64,000 nt of DNA from Spiribacter halobius (GCF_020883455.1 NZ_CP086615.1:3774501-3838500); one strand, 5' to 3'. Shown: positions 45,245-54,885, counted from the stretch's first letter. Notes: generated by a model from the letters alone, not told the origin. Translations and numbers: made by a program.

Positions 45245-46168
45245 GTGTCCGAGCTCATCCTGCACCACTACCCGCCGTCCCCCTTTTCGGAGAAGGTACG
45301 CATCGCCTTCGGCATCAAGGGGGTTGCCTGGCGGTCGGTGGAGATCCCGCGGGTACCGCCGCGGCCCCTGCTCTTCCCCATGACCGGCGGCTACCGGCGC
45401 ACTCCCGTGTTGCAGGTGGGTGCGGATATCTACTGCGATACTGCACTGATCCTCGCCGAGCTGGAGCGCCGTTACCCCCGGCCGACGCTCTTCCCCGAGC
45501 CGGATCCAGGCCTGACCCTCGCCTTCGGGGAGTGGGTGGACGGACCACTGTTCCGCGCCGCGGTGGCGGTCGTTCTGGGTACTGCGGCCGAGAACCTGCC
45601 GGAGGACTTCGCACGGGACCGGGTTCGGATCTACTTCGGCCCCGGCGCGCGCCTGGAGGACCTGGTGGCGGCGCTGCCCGACTGGCGCGAGCAGCTCCAG
45701 GGGCGGTTGCGCTGGCTGGAGCAGTCACTGCCGGCAGGGGCGGACTACTTCTGCGGCGGGCGCCCCGGGCAGCGGGACGCTCAGGCCTGGTATCTGTGCT
45801 GGTTCCTCAATGGCCGTCACCCCGAGGGTCGCGCCATGGTGGACGCCCATCCCCGGCTCGCTGCCTGGTATCTGCGGATGGAGGCCATCGGCCACGGCAG
45901 TGAGTCGCCACTCTCGGGGGAGGAGGCGCTGGCCCTCTGCGCCGCCAGCGAGCCGGGGGCCACTGCCACCGGCGTGGCGGACAACCCCCAGGGCCTGCGG
46001 CAGGGTGATGCGGTCGCCGTGCGCCCCCAGGGTGAGGGGGGCGATCCTGAAGTGGAGGGCACGCTGCAGTCCCTCGACGCCGTGCGGCTTTCTCTCCAGC
46101 GGCGCGATCCGGAAGCGGGCACCGTCACCGTTCACTTCCCCCGGGTGGGCTACCGGCTGCGGGCCTGA
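45245..46168 (+). CDS. Glutathione S-transferase family protein
   Basis: 307 residues from GTG 45245 after GAAGGAGTCC; the longer upstream frame crosses tRNA debris and is rejected. The N-terminal thioredoxin-like domain is MSELILHHYPPSPFSEKVRI, GYRRTPVLQVGADIYCDTAL with the cis-Pro. A helical domain follows (WREQLQGRLRWLEQSLPAGA). The last 70 residues (QGDAVAVRPQGEGGDPEVEG...) form an extra beta-rich tail not usual for GSTs. Substrate unknown. Confidence 0.85.
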   Translation: MSELILHHYPPSPFSEKVRIAFGIKGVAWRSVEIPRVPPRPLLFPMTGGYRRTPVLQVGADIYCDTALILAELERRYPRPTLFPEPDPGLTLAFGEWVDGPLFRAAVAVVLGTAAENLPEDFARDRVRIYFGPGARLEDLVAALPDWREQLQGRLRWLEQSLPAGADYFCGGRPGQRDAQAWYLCWFLNGRHPEGRAMVDAHPRLAAWYLRMEAIGHGSESPLSGEEALALCAASEPGATATGVADNPQGLRQGDAVAVRPQGEGGDPEVEGTLQSLDAVRLSLQRRDPEAGTVTVHFPRVGYRLRA

Positions 46169-46276
46169 AGCCTCATCCGCACGCGTGCAAACGCGAATGC
46201 GAGCGGTTAGTGTAGCGGCCAGCCGCGGCGGCGTGTCCCCGCGGCGCGCTGGAACCACGGCGACCGGATTACCTGC

Positions 46277-47092
46277 ATGGCAGCCACCACCGCGTACACC
46301 GTCGAGGCCGCGGCCGCGCAAACGCTCTTCGCGCTCCAGGACGTCACCTTCCGCGTCGACGGGCGGACGCTGCTCGGGCCGGTGGATCTGACCCTCGCTG
46401 CCGGGCAGGTGCACGGGCTCATCGGCCACAACGGCTCCGGCAAGACCAGCCTGCTGCGCCTGCTCGCGCGCCAGCAACCCTGCAGCAGCGGCCACATCCG
46501 CTTTGCCGGCCGCCCGCTGGACGCCTGGCCCCAGCGCGCCCTGGCGCGGGAGATCGCCTATCTCGCCCAGAGCCTGCCCGCTTCCACCGGGCTCACCGTG
46601 CGCGAGCTGACCGCCCTCGGGCGCTATCCCTGGCACGGCGCACTCGGGCGCTTCGGCGCCGAGGACCGGGCGCAGGTGGAGGATGCCCTGGCGCTGACGG
46701 ACATGCAGGGCCTGAGCGAGCGACTGGTGGACACGCTCTCCGGCGGCGAGCGCCAGCGCGCCTGGATCGCCATGCTGGTGGCGCAAAACGCCCGCTGCCT
46801 GCTGCTCGACGAGCCCATCTCCGCCCTGGACATCGCCCACCAGGTGGACGTCATGGGCCTGCTGCAGCGGCTCAGTCACGAGCGCGGCCTCACCGTCATC
46901 ACCGTGCTGCACGACGTCAACATGGCCGCGCGCTACTGCGACGAGCTCATCGCCCTGCAGGCCGGCCGTCTCATCGAGCGCGGCGAGCCCGCGACGATCC
47001 TGCAGCCCGAGCGCCTGGAGCGCATCTACGGCATCCCCATGGGGGTGATGACCCATCCCCGCCTCGGCGTGCCCATCGGCTACGTGGCCTGA
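46277..47092 (+). CDS. fhuC: Iron-siderophore ABC transporter ATP-binding protein (FhuC-like)
   Basis: 271 residues. Walker A IGHNGSGKTSLLRLLARQQP, signature LSGGERQRAWIAMLV, Walker B LLLDEPISALDIAHQVDVMG. ALGRYPWHGALGRFG and VLHDVNMAARYCDELIALQA are typical of FhuC/FecE. It is convergent with the permease gene, 4 bp away, so it has its own promoter although it serves the same importer. Confidence 0.92.
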   Translation: MAATTAYTVEAAAAQTLFALQDVTFRVDGRTLLGPVDLTLAAGQVHGLIGHNGSGKTSLLRLLARQQPCSSGHIRFAGRPLDAWPQRALAREIAYLAQSLPASTGLTVRELTALGRYPWHGALGRFGAEDRAQVEDALALTDMQGLSERLVDTLSGGERQRAWIAMLVAQNARCLLLDEPISALDIAHQVDVMGLLQRLSHERGLTVITVLHDVNMAARYCDELIALQAGRLIERGEPATILQPERLERIYGIPMGVMTHPRLGVPIGYVA

Positions 47093-47096
47093 GGCT

Positions 47097-49130
47097 CTAG
47101 CCCTCACGCCGGTGCAGCAGCCACATGAAGTAGAGCCCTCCGAGCAGCGAGGCGGTGAGGCCCGCCGGCAGCTCGTAGGGCGCCAGCGCCTGGCGCCCCA
47201 GCCAGTCCGCGGCCACCATCAGCGCCACGCCGATGGCCGCGGCACCCGCCAGCTGATCCCGCGCCCGGCGCAGCCCGAGCAGGCTTGCGAGATGCGGCGC
47301 CATGAGGCCGACGAAGCTGAGCGGGCCCACCACCAGTGTCGCCGCCGCGGTAAGCAGCGCCGCCAGCATGAGCAGCACGAGCCGCCCCCGCCGCACGGCC
47401 AGGCCCCGCGCCGCCGCCTGCTCGCCGCCGAGGGCGAGCAGATCGAGCCAGCGATGCAGCGCGAGGCAGACGGGCAGGAGCAGCAGCGCGACCGCGAGGG
47501 TGGCCAGCGCCCCCGGGAGGCTCACGCCGTAGGTCGACCCGGATACCCAGTCCAGGGCCCGGCTCCACTGCAGGCTGCCGCTCGCGAGCACCATGCCGAG
47601 GCCGCCGTCGAACAGGGCCTTCATGGCGATGCCCACCAGCAGCAGCTGCTCCGGGGCGTAGCCGCCGCGCCGCCCGAGGGCGAGCAGCAGGGTCACGGTC
47701 ACCAGCCCGCCGGCCGTTCCCGCCGCCATCAGCGCCGGGGTCGACGCGGCCGGCAGCGCCAGGGCCAGGGCAACGACGCCCGCCAGCGCGCCGCCGCTGA
47801 TGCCGAGCACCTCCGGGCTTGCCATGGGGTTGCGGGTGAGCCGCTGCAGCAGCACGCCGGCCAGCGCCAGGAGGAGCCCGGCGCTGGCTGCCCCGAGCAC
47901 CCGCGGCAGCCGCCAGGGCGCGAGCTCGGTCACCTGCCACGGGATATCCCAGCGCCAGCCAAGCGGGGTCTGGACAACGGCCACGGCGATCAGGCCGGCC
48001 ACCGCAGCCGCGGACGCCAGGCCGGCAATGCGCCGGCCCGGCCGCGCGCTGGCGGCCACCGGGGCGGCTCCGGTACGCGGCGTCGCCGGCAGGCGCTGGC
48101 GGTGCAGCAGCCAGAGCAGCAGCGGCGCGCCCAGCACCGCGGTGAAGGCCCCCGTGGGCAGCAGGCCCGGAAGCCGGGCATCCAGCGGCTGCACCACCTG
48201 ATCGGCCAGCCAGAGCAGGCCGGCGCCGAGCAGCGTCGCGCCGAGCAGGCGCTGCGCGAAGGTTCGGGCGCCGCACAGGCGCGCCAGCGCCGGGCCGGCG
48301 AGACCGACGAAGCCGATGACGCCCACGGCGCTGACCACGCAGGCCGTCAGGTACACCGCGACCGCGAGACAGAGCAGCCGCAGGCGCTGCAGTGACAGGC
48401 CGAGGGCCCGCACCCCCTCGTCACCCAGGCTGAGCAGGGTCAGCGGGCGCACCAGCAGCACGAGCCCCGCGAGCCCGAGCGCGATCCGTGGCGCCAGGAA
48501 CGCCACCTCGCCCCAGCCATGCTGCGCCAGCGCGCCGCCGCCCCAGAGCAGCAGCCCCTGCAGGTCGTACTCGAAGAACAGCAGCAGCGCCGCATTGAGC
48601 GCGCCGGCGTAGAGGCTGACCACCAGCCCCGCGAGCACCAGGGTGAGCGGCTCGAGTCCGCCCCGCCAGGCGAGCGCCACGGTGAGCCCGAGGGCGGCAC
48701 CGGCGCCCAGCACCGCCACCGGCTCGGCGAGCGCACCAAGCCCGGCCGGCACCAGCAGCGTGCCCACCGACAGCGCGAGCTGCGCGCCGCCGGCCACCCC
48801 CAGGGTGAGCGGCGAGGCGATCGGGTTGCGCAGCACCTGCTGCAGCACCGCCCCCGCCGCCCCCAGGGCCGCGCCGGCAAGCAAGGCGACGGCCAGTCGC
48901 GGCAGCCAGCCGTAGAGCGTGGCCGTGACCGTGTACGGCGCCGTCGCCGGGTGTAGCCAGCCATCCACGAGGGTACCGATGCCCGGCAGTGCCGGCGCGT
49001 TGTGCAGGCACAGGGCAAGCCCAGCCAGCAGCAGCGCTGCGCCGGCGATGCCCGGCCACCGGTCAGCCGCCGCGCGCAACGGCGGGCTCCAGGGCTTCGG
49101 CGAAGCGGATGGCGGCGTACATCCCGCCAA
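47097..49130 (-). CDS. fhuB: Iron-siderophore ABC transporter permease, double-length (FhuB-like)
   Basis: 677 residues made of two FecCD-type permease halves, each with about ten membrane segments. Half 1 has QQVLRNPIASPLTLGVAGGA and half 2 has LQRLTRNPMASPEVLGISGG. This fused form is typical of FhuB. The ATG at 49130 overlaps the binding-protein gene by 68 bp; a TTG at 49079 after GGAG is a realistic shorter start. It forms the inner-membrane channel for ferric-hydroxamate type ligands. Confidence 0.92.
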   Translation of the reverse strand: MAGCTPPSASPKPWSPPLRAAADRWPGIAGAALLLAGLALCLHNAPALPGIGTLVDGWLHPATAPYTVTATLYGWLPRLAVALLAGAALGAAGAVLQQVLRNPIASPLTLGVAGGAQLALSVGTLLVPAGLGALAEPVAVLGAGAALGLTVALAWRGGLEPLTLVLAGLVVSLYAGALNAALLLFFEYDLQGLLLWGGGALAQHGWGEVAFLAPRIALGLAGLVLLVRPLTLLSLGDEGVRALGLSLQRLRLLCLAVAVYLTACVVSAVGVIGFVGLAGPALARLCGARTFAQRLLGATLLGAGLLWLADQVVQPLDARLPGLLPTGAFTAVLGAPLLLWLLHRQRLPATPRTGAAPVAASARPGRRIAGLASAAAVAGLIAVAVVQTPLGWRWDIPWQVTELAPWRLPRVLGAASAGLLLALAGVLLQRLTRNPMASPEVLGISGGALAGVVALALALPAASTPALMAAGTAGGLVTVTLLLALGRRGGYAPEQLLLVGIAMKALFDGGLGMVLASGSLQWSRALDWVSGSTYGVSLPGALATLAVALLLLPVCLALHRWLDLLALGGEQAAARGLAVRRGRLVLLMLAALLTAAATLVVGPLSFVGLMAPHLASLLGLRRARDQLAGAAAIGVALMVAADWLGRQALAPYELPAGLTASLLGGLYFMWLLHRREG

Positions 49131-49953
49131 AGGCCCAGACCGGCGGCAGCCGCCGCAGGCCGCCGGAGGCGACCGCGGGCAGCGACTGCCAGACCCGGCT
49201 CCCGGTCATCATGGTCGCGGCGGCGGCCGGCACCGGCTCGACGATCACCAGCCGCGCCGCCTCGGCGTTCAGCCGTCCCAGCGGCACCAGGGCGAACCCC
49301 CAGTGGTTGGTCCCCCCCTGCCAGGCGTTGGCAAGGCCCGCCCGCGCCAGCACCGCCCCGTACAGGCCGTTATCGCCGAATACCCGCAGGTGGGCCGCGT
49401 CCATGAACTGCGCGATGTAGATGGGCCCGTCCAGCGCCGCGGCGGTGCGCCGCAGGGCCGCGATGGCAGCCTCGAGGCGGGCGCGCAGGCGCTCGAAGGC
49501 CGGCTCCCGCCCATACTCCCCGGCCAGCTCGCGGGCCAGCCCAATGGCCGTCTCCAGCGCATCCGCGCCGGGCACGTGCAGGGAGCGCTCGCGCACCGGG
49601 GCGATGCGCTCGAGCCCGGGAGTCCGCCGGTAGGGGGTGACCAGAATGGCCTCGGGCGCCAGAGCGCGCAGGGTGGCCCGGTGCGGGGCGCCGCGGCGGC
49701 CCACGTCCACCGTCCCGGCGGGCAGCACCGGCTCGCCGACCCAGTCCCGGTAGGCCGCCGCGTCGGCGACCCCAGCGGGATGCACGCCGAGCGCGATCAG
49801 GGTCTCGGCGAAGGGCCAGTCGATGGCCACCACGGGCGCGCGCTCGGCCGCGGCATGACTGCCGGCCGCCAGCATGAGCCAGGCGGCGAGGATCAGCCTG
49901 AAGCCGGCGGTGGCCGGCGCCACCGCCGGCGTGCCGGGGGTACTGGCGCGCAT
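49063..49953 (-). CDS. fhuD: Iron-siderophore ABC transporter substrate-binding protein (FhuD-like)
   Basis: 296 residues. Signal peptide LILAAWLMLAAGSHAAAE, then VVAIDWPFAETLIALGVHPA and YRDWVGEPVLPAGTVDVGRR, the start of FhuD-type binding domains. PGLERIAPVRERSLHVPGAD and the long backbone helix follow. No lipobox is seen, so it should be soluble. A site with core GATTCGCAAT stands upstream near 50006. Confidence 0.9.
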   Translation of the reverse strand: MRASTPGTPAVAPATAGFRLILAAWLMLAAGSHAAAERAPVVAIDWPFAETLIALGVHPAGVADAAAYRDWVGEPVLPAGTVDVGRRGAPHRATLRALAPEAILVTPYRRTPGLERIAPVRERSLHVPGADALETAIGLARELAGEYGREPAFERLRARLEAAIAALRRTAAALDGPIYIAQFMDAAHLRVFGDNGLYGAVLARAGLANAWQGGTNHWGFALVPLGRLNAEAARLVIVEPVPAAAATMMTGSRVWQSLPAVASGGLRRLPPVWAFGGMYAAIRFAEALEPAVARGG

Positions 49954-50043
49954 CGGGCGGGCTTCCGCTGTCCGAAAGGCAGGCTACGGTATGCAAGTCG
50001 CGTCTGATTCGCAATACGGTTCCCGAGGCGGACCGCGGCCGGG

Positions 50044-51171
50044 TCACCCGCCCAGCGCGGTGAACACCGCCGCGCTCCCCTGCCCGCCCATGGCGGGGAC
50101 GGCGGCGATGCCGGTCTCGTCTGGGGCGAGGTCGTGGAACAGCCGGCAGACCAGCAGCGCCCCGGAGGCGCCGAAGGGGTGACCGAAGGCGAGGGCGCCA
50201 CCATGGAGGTTCGTCCGCGCCTCGGGGAGCCCGGCGCCCCGCAGACAGGCGAGAGCCTGCCCGGCGAAGGCCTCGTTCAGCTCGATGCGCGCGGCGCCCG
50301 TGAACGGCGCGCGCTCGGCCAGCCGCGCGAGGGCGGGGACCGCCGAGTAGCCGGCACGGCCGGGGTCGCAGCCCGCGCGGGCGGCAGCGACCAGGCGCAG
50401 GCTGCGGCCTGGGGCAAGGCGTTGTGCCAGCGCGCTGGAGACCACCAGTGCCACCACCGCCGCGTCCGCCTCTGCGGCGACGTTACCCACGGTGGCGCTG
50501 CCGCCGGGGCCGAGGAGCGGCGGCAGGCGCGCGAGGCGGCGCTCGTCGAGATCCGCCCGCGGGCCCTCGTCGGTGTCGTCGCCAACGCACTCGGCGCGCA
50601 GGTGCCCGGAGCGCAGGGCCGCAGCGGCCCGGGCGTGGCTGCGTGCGGCCCAGGCGTCCTGCTCGGCGCGGGTGATGCCCTCCGCGGCGGCGAGCACGTC
50701 CGCCCCCGCCACGGGGTCGGGATCCGGATACGGCGGCGCGCTGAACGGGGCACGCGGCAGGAACGCGGGCGTGCCGCCGCGATGCGCCGGGCGAGCGACC
50801 CGCCAGGGCGCGGTGCTGCAGCTCTCGACGCCGCCCGCGAGCACCGCCTCCGCCTGCCCGGCCGCCACGCGCTGGCAGGCGTCGATGATCGTGTCCAGGC
50901 CGCTGGCGCACTGGCGGTCCACGGTGAAGGCAGGGACCTCCACCGGCAGGCCGCCGGCAAGAGCGACCCGGCGGGCCACGTTGCCGCCCTCGAGGGCGTT
51001 GCCGAGCCAGACCTCGTCAATTGCCCCCGGCGGCAGGCCCGCGTCCGCCAGCACGGCCCCCACGAGGGGGGCGCCCAGCCGGTCCACCGTGCGCGTGCGC
51101 TGCCGGCCGCCGGCACGGCCGACGGCGGTGCGCCGGCAGGCGATGATCAGCGCCTCGGCCCGTGCGCTCAC
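50044..51171 (-). CDS. Thiolase-family protein (YhfS-like)
   Basis: 375 residues from a GTG overlapping the ligase stop. The acylated nucleophile is in FTVDRQCASGLDTIIDACQR, then RIELNEAFAGQALACLRGAG and LHGGALAFGHPFGASGALLV (catalytic His). The C-terminal catalytic Cys of thiolases (C-x-GGGxG) is missing: the segment reads AVPAMGGQGSAAVF. Such a protein may condense or cleave poorly, or do a different acyl transfer. Last gene of the biotin-linked operon. Confidence 0.87.
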   Translation of the reverse strand: MSARAEALIIACRRTAVGRAGGRQRTRTVDRLGAPLVGAVLADAGLPPGAIDEVWLGNALEGGNVARRVALAGGLPVEVPAFTVDRQCASGLDTIIDACQRVAAGQAEAVLAGGVESCSTAPWRVARPAHRGGTPAFLPRAPFSAPPYPDPDPVAGADVLAAAEGITRAEQDAWAARSHARAAAALRSGHLRAECVGDDTDEGPRADLDERRLARLPPLLGPGGSATVGNVAAEADAAVVALVVSSALAQRLAPGRSLRLVAAARAGCDPGRAGYSAVPALARLAERAPFTGAARIELNEAFAGQALACLRGAGLPEARTNLHGGALAFGHPFGASGALLVCRLFHDLAPDETGIAAVPAMGGQGSAAVFTALGG

Positions 51172-52505
51172 AGCAGACGCTCCCCACGCTCGCCGCCGCC
51201 TGCGAGGGCGGCGGCGAGGGCACGGCGATCGAGCTTGCCGCCTGGCGTGCGTGGTGGCACTCCGATGACGCGCGCGACGCGCAGCGGCGCGGGCGCGAGC
51301 CCCCGGATCACCCGCCGCAGCGCGGCCCGTGCGCCGGCGGGAGGAGGCCCGGCAGTGACCACCGCCGCGACTGCCCGTGTGGTGCGCCGCGCGTCCGGCA
51401 CCGCGACCAGCGCCGCCTCCTCGATCCAGGGCAGGGCCTCGAGGCCGTGCTCCAGGGGCGCGGGGTCCAGCAGCACCCCGCCCGCGTCGATGCACGCGTC
51501 CGCCCGCCCGAGCAGGCGCAGGTGCCCGCTTCCGGTCACGGCGACGCGATCGTTCACGGTGATCCAGCCGCGGGCATCGGCGAGCGGTCGCGGCGCCCCG
51601 TCCGGTCCCTCCTCCGCCAGCGCAGCATAGGGCGTGCGCACGCGCAGGCGGCCGCCGGCGCCAGCCACCGCCTCCACGCCCGGGAACAGCGGTCCGACGT
51701 CCGCCAGGTCGCGGGCGTCCAGCTCCGGTTGCAGGGCCAGGAAGCTCGTCTCCGCCGTGCCGTAGAAGGTCGCGATCCGGACCCCCGGCCAGGCGCTGTG
51801 CAGGAGGGCGATCTGCGCCGGAGTAGGCCGGGTGCCACCGGTGATGATGCGCTGCGGCCGGGGCCCGCCGCGGGCGGCCGGGGCGAGTCGCGCGAGCCCG
51901 GCCACCAGCGCCGGGGCACCGTAGACCACCGTCGGCGCAAGCGCCGTGAGCAGGCGCCGGGCGACGCCAGGGCGCACCCGCGGCAGGACGCCGAGGGCAG
52001 CGCCCAGGTGAAGCGCCCGCAGTGCGGCATAGGGCACCAGGGAGAATTGCGGGCCGCCGAGCACGAGGACACGATCCGCCGGGCTCAGCCCAAGCAGTGA
52101 TTCCTCGGCCGCAAAGCAGCGCAGCCAGGCGCCGCGGTCCCGCAGCAGGCGGCGTGCCGGGCCGGTGGTGCCGGTGGTGCGCAGGGCCATGCACGGGACG
52201 TCTTCGGGGCCAGGAGCCGGCGCCTCGCCGGATGCCGGCGGCCCCTCGGAGCGCCCCATTGGGTCCAGCGTCCAGACCGAGCCGCGCAGGGCGCAGCCGG
52301 CGAGCCAGGGCAGCCAGATGCGGACGTCCTCCCCTGCGACGGGACAGCGCTGCCCGGGTGCGAGAGATGCCGCCGCCCCAAGGGCACGGCACAGGAGCTC
52401 CTCGCGACAGAGCGCGCCCACGGGGGCGAATACCGCCGGTGCCTCCGGGGCCGTTCCGGCCGCCCTGGCCCAGCGCGCCAGCAGCCCGGGGCCAGCGGCG
52501 CTCAT
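51168..52505 (-). CDS. AMP-binding acyl-CoA ligase (YhfT-like)
   Basis: 445 residues, short for the family. The ATP-binding loop is LRTTGTTGPARRLLRD; the adenylation motif is IATFYGTAETSFLAL; the hinge GRADACIDAGGVLLDP; the catalytic Lys in PRTPGGKLDRRALAA. Activates a carboxylic acid to acyl-AMP and acyl-CoA. Overlaps bioY by 4 bp, so it is made with a biotin transporter, as in Bacillus yhfUTS. Substrate is unknown. Confidence 0.87.
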   Translation of the reverse strand: MSAAGPGLLARWARAAGTAPEAPAVFAPVGALCREELLCRALGAAASLAPGQRCPVAGEDVRIWLPWLAGCALRGSVWTLDPMGRSEGPPASGEAPAPGPEDVPCMALRTTGTTGPARRLLRDRGAWLRCFAAEESLLGLSPADRVLVLGGPQFSLVPYAALRALHLGAALGVLPRVRPGVARRLLTALAPTVVYGAPALVAGLARLAPAARGGPRPQRIITGGTRPTPAQIALLHSAWPGVRIATFYGTAETSFLALQPELDARDLADVGPLFPGVEAVAGAGGRLRVRTPYAALAEEGPDGAPRPLADARGWITVNDRVAVTGSGHLRLLGRADACIDAGGVLLDPAPLEHGLEALPWIEEAALVAVPDARRTTRAVAAVVTAGPPPAGARAALRRVIRGLAPAPLRVARVIGVPPRTPGGKLDRRALAAALAGGGERGERLL

Positions 52506-53050
52506 GCTCGCTGCAGCACCGGATAGCCCCGCTGCACCGCCGCTGCGACCAGGGCCGCCGCGACGGCCTTCAGCAGGTCACCGGGCAGGAAGCCCGCCGA
52601 GAGCAGTAGCACCTGGGCGATCGAGGTGTCGGTGATCAGCGCCCAGTAGGGCACGCCCGGCAGATACAGTCCGCCAATGCCGCCCACGACGCTCGCGATC
52701 AGGAAGCGTGGCACCGGCGGGCGCACCGGCAGCCGCTCGGCGAGCAGCCCGGTGATCCAGGCGCCGAGGACGAAGCCGAGCAGGAAGCCCCCCGTCGGTC
52801 CGGCAAGGATGCCGAGCCCGCCACGCCCGCCGGCGAGCAGCGGCAGGCCCAGCAGGACCAGCAGCACGAAGATCGCCATGGCCCCGGCGCCACGGCGCGC
52901 GCCGAGGATGCAGCCGGCGAGCATCACGCCCATGGACTGCGCGGTGATGGGCACGCCGAAGCCGAGGGTGATCTTGGGCATGAGGCCGAGCGCCGCCATC
53001 ACGGCGGCGAACAGTCCCATGAGGACGAGGTCGCGGGTCGGGTGGCTCAT
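52502..53050 (-). CDS. bioY: Biotin transporter substrate-binding membrane protein BioY
   Basis: 182 residues with six membrane helices: LVLMGLFAAVMAALGLMPKI, FGVPITAQSMGVMLAGCILG, the BioY signature GLPLLAGGRGGLGILAGPTG and GFLLGFVLGAWITG. S component of the ECF biotin importer. ATG overlaps the bioN stop (ATGA). Confidence 0.95.
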   Translation of the reverse strand: MSHPTRDLVLMGLFAAVMAALGLMPKITLGFGVPITAQSMGVMLAGCILGARRGAGAMAIFVLLVLLGLPLLAGGRGGLGILAGPTGGFLLGFVLGAWITGLLAERLPVRPPVPRFLIASVVGGIGGLYLPGVPYWALITDTSIAQVLLLSAGFLPGDLLKAVAAALVAAAVQRGYPVLQRA

Positions 53051-53694
53051 TGCGGTTCTTCCTGCTCCCTGTGGTCATGGTGGTCGTCCGTCTCCCTGGC
53101 CAGCGCGCCCCGCGCCTCCACCGCCTCGGCCACGCGGTCGGAGAGGCGCAGCGCCCGGATTGTGAGCGGCACGGCGAGGGCCAGGGGGTTGCGGCGAAGC
53201 CCGCGCGCCGCCTGGGCTGCGCGCGCCTCCTCGATCATGCCCTGGAGCATGGGCACGAATCGCACCGCCATGGTCAGGGCAAAGGCGATCCGGGCCGGGG
53301 CGACACCCAGGCGGCGCAACGGCGCCAGGACCCGCTCGAGCACCGCCATCATCTCGGAGAAGGGCGTGGTGGCCGTCACCAGGCCTGCCGCCCAGACCAG
53401 TCCGAGCACCCGCGCCACGGTGAGCGCAGCCGCCGTCGGGCCGTCGAACCAGGCCTGGGCGAGCGCGATCAGGGCAAGCAAAGGCGCCAGGTTGCGGGCC
53501 TGGTGCCAGACCGCGGCAACCGGTACCCGGCCAAGGGGATAGAGGGCCGCCACCACCGTGGCACCGGCAACGGTGACCGGCAGGCTCGGGACGGCGAAGG
53601 CCACGGTGCCGAGCAGCATGAGCGCGAGCAGCTTGGCACCCGCCGGCAGGGCGTGCACGGGGGACGGCCCGGGGACGTACAGGCCGGCGATCAT
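53047..53694 (-). CDS. bioN: ECF transporter transmembrane protein BioN (EcfT)
   Basis: 215 residues with about four or five membrane segments. Signatures are LYVPGPSPVHALPAGAKLLA and the coupling-helix motifs VAPARIAFALTMAVRFVPML and EARAAQAARGLRRN (Ala-Arg-Gly). Couples ATP hydrolysis by BioM to BioY. Overlaps both neighbours by 4 bp. Confidence 0.93.
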   Translation of the reverse strand: MIAGLYVPGPSPVHALPAGAKLLALMLLGTVAFAVPSLPVTVAGATVVAALYPLGRVPVAAVWHQARNLAPLLALIALAQAWFDGPTAAALTVARVLGLVWAAGLVTATTPFSEMMAVLERVLAPLRRLGVAPARIAFALTMAVRFVPMLQGMIEEARAAQAARGLRRNPLALAVPLTIRALRLSDRVAEAVEARGALARETDDHHDHREQEEPQ

Positions 53695-54407
53695 GCGGCT
53701 GCCTCCGCCGCCTCACGCGCCTCGACCAGCGCCAGGTAGGCGTCGACGGCCGTGCCCGGTGGGGCGTCGGCGTGCAGACGGCCGCCGTCGACCACCAGCA
53801 CCCGGTCGAAGCCTTCCAGCAGCTCGAGATCGTGAGTGGCGACGATCAGGCGCTGGGACAGCGGCTCCAGCAGTCGCCGCAGGCGACGCTGCCCGGGCAG
53901 GTCCAGCATGCTGGTGGGCTCATCCAGCACCAGGATTTCCGGGCGCATGGCGAGGATGCAGGCAAGGGCAAGGCGGCGCTTCTCGCCGCCGCTCAGCAGG
54001 TGCGCGGAGCGCGCGGTCATTCCGGCGAGACCGAACTGCGCCAGCGCCGCCTCCGCGCGCTGGCGGCGGGCCTCTGGCGCCAGGCCCAGCGCCTTCAGAC
54101 CCAGATCCATCTCCTCCCCCACCGTGGGCATGAGGATCTGCGCATCCGCGTCCTGGAAGACGAACCCCACCCGGCGGCGCACCCGGCGCGTGGCGCGGGC
54201 CACGTCCAGACCGTCCACCCGCACCCGTCCGGCAGTGGGGGTGACCAGCCCGTTCAGGCAGCGGAGCAGCGTGCTCTTGCCGGAGCCGTTCGCCCCGATG
54301 AGGCCGATGCGCTGCTCCGTCAGCCGCAGCGCCGGGATATCCAGGAGCTGCTGCCCGTGGGCCTCGACTCGCAGCGCCTGCAGCTCGATGGCGGGCTCAG
54401 CGCCCAT
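53691..54407 (-). CDS. bioM: ECF transporter ATP-binding protein BioM (EcfA)
   Basis: 238 residues. Walker A IGANGSGKSTLLRCLNGLVT, VGFVFQDADAQILMPTVGEE with the Q-loop, signature LSGGEKRRLALACIL, Walker B ILVLDEPTSMLDLPGQRRLR. Overlaps the end of the MaoC-like gene. Confidence 0.94.
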   Translation of the reverse strand: MGAEPAIELQALRVEAHGQQLLDIPALRLTEQRIGLIGANGSGKSTLLRCLNGLVTPTAGRVRVDGLDVARATRRVRRRVGFVFQDADAQILMPTVGEEMDLGLKALGLAPEARRQRAEAALAQFGLAGMTARSAHLLSGGEKRRLALACILAMRPEILVLDEPTSMLDLPGQRRLRRLLEPLSQRLIVATHDLELLEGFDRVLVVDGGRLHADAPPGTAVDAYLALVEAREAAEAAA

Positions 54408-54885
54408 TGCCCGCCCCCGCGACGATCACGCTGAGGAACCGACCGGTGAGGGCCGCGCGCCCGGCCCCCTCTCGCTCCAAACGGGCCGCGGTCTCCAGCC
54501 AGTAGCGCCCGCCGCCGAGCGGGCGGAAGCGCTGCGGCCGCCCACGCAGGCGGATGCGCTGGCCGGCGGCCACGGGGCTGCGGATGCGCAGGCCGTCGTA
54601 ACCCGCCTGCAGCAGGCGCTCGGCCCAGGGCAGCGGGTAGAGGCCCTGCAGCAGGCCGGCGGCGAGCCCGACCAGCAGCGCGCCCTGGGCGACAACGGGC
54701 TCGCCGGCAGCCAAGCCGCCTCCGTGGATCGGCTGGTCGTCGCCGGTGAGCGCTGCGAACTCACGGAACGCGGCCAGCGGGACCGGCTGCCACGCCGTCG
54801 GTGGCAGCTCGCGACCGACGGCCTCGGCGAGTGAGTCCGGCGTCGGCCAGGGCGTTGGCGCCGCGGGGGCGTCCGGGCACGGCAT
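54397..54885 (-). CDS. MaoC-like hot-dog domain protein
   Basis: 162 residues. The hydratase motif is FAALTGDDQPIHGGGLAAGE, with the catalytic Asp and His of MaoC-type enoyl-CoA hydratases; residues about 105-150 hold the second beta section (IRSPVAAGQRIRLRGRPQRF). It is first in the bioMNY-ligase-thiolase operon, behind a BirA box. Together with the ligase and thiolase it suggests acyl-CoA chemistry on a biotin-related acid. The true substrate is unknown. Confidence 0.8.
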   Translation of the reverse strand: MPCPDAPAAPTPWPTPDSLAEAVGRELPPTAWQPVPLAAFREFAALTGDDQPIHGGGLAAGEPVVAQGALLVGLAAGLLQGLYPLPWAERLLQAGYDGLRIRSPVAAGQRIRLRGRPQRFRPLGGGRYWLETAARLEREGAGRAALTGRFLSVIVAGAGNGR

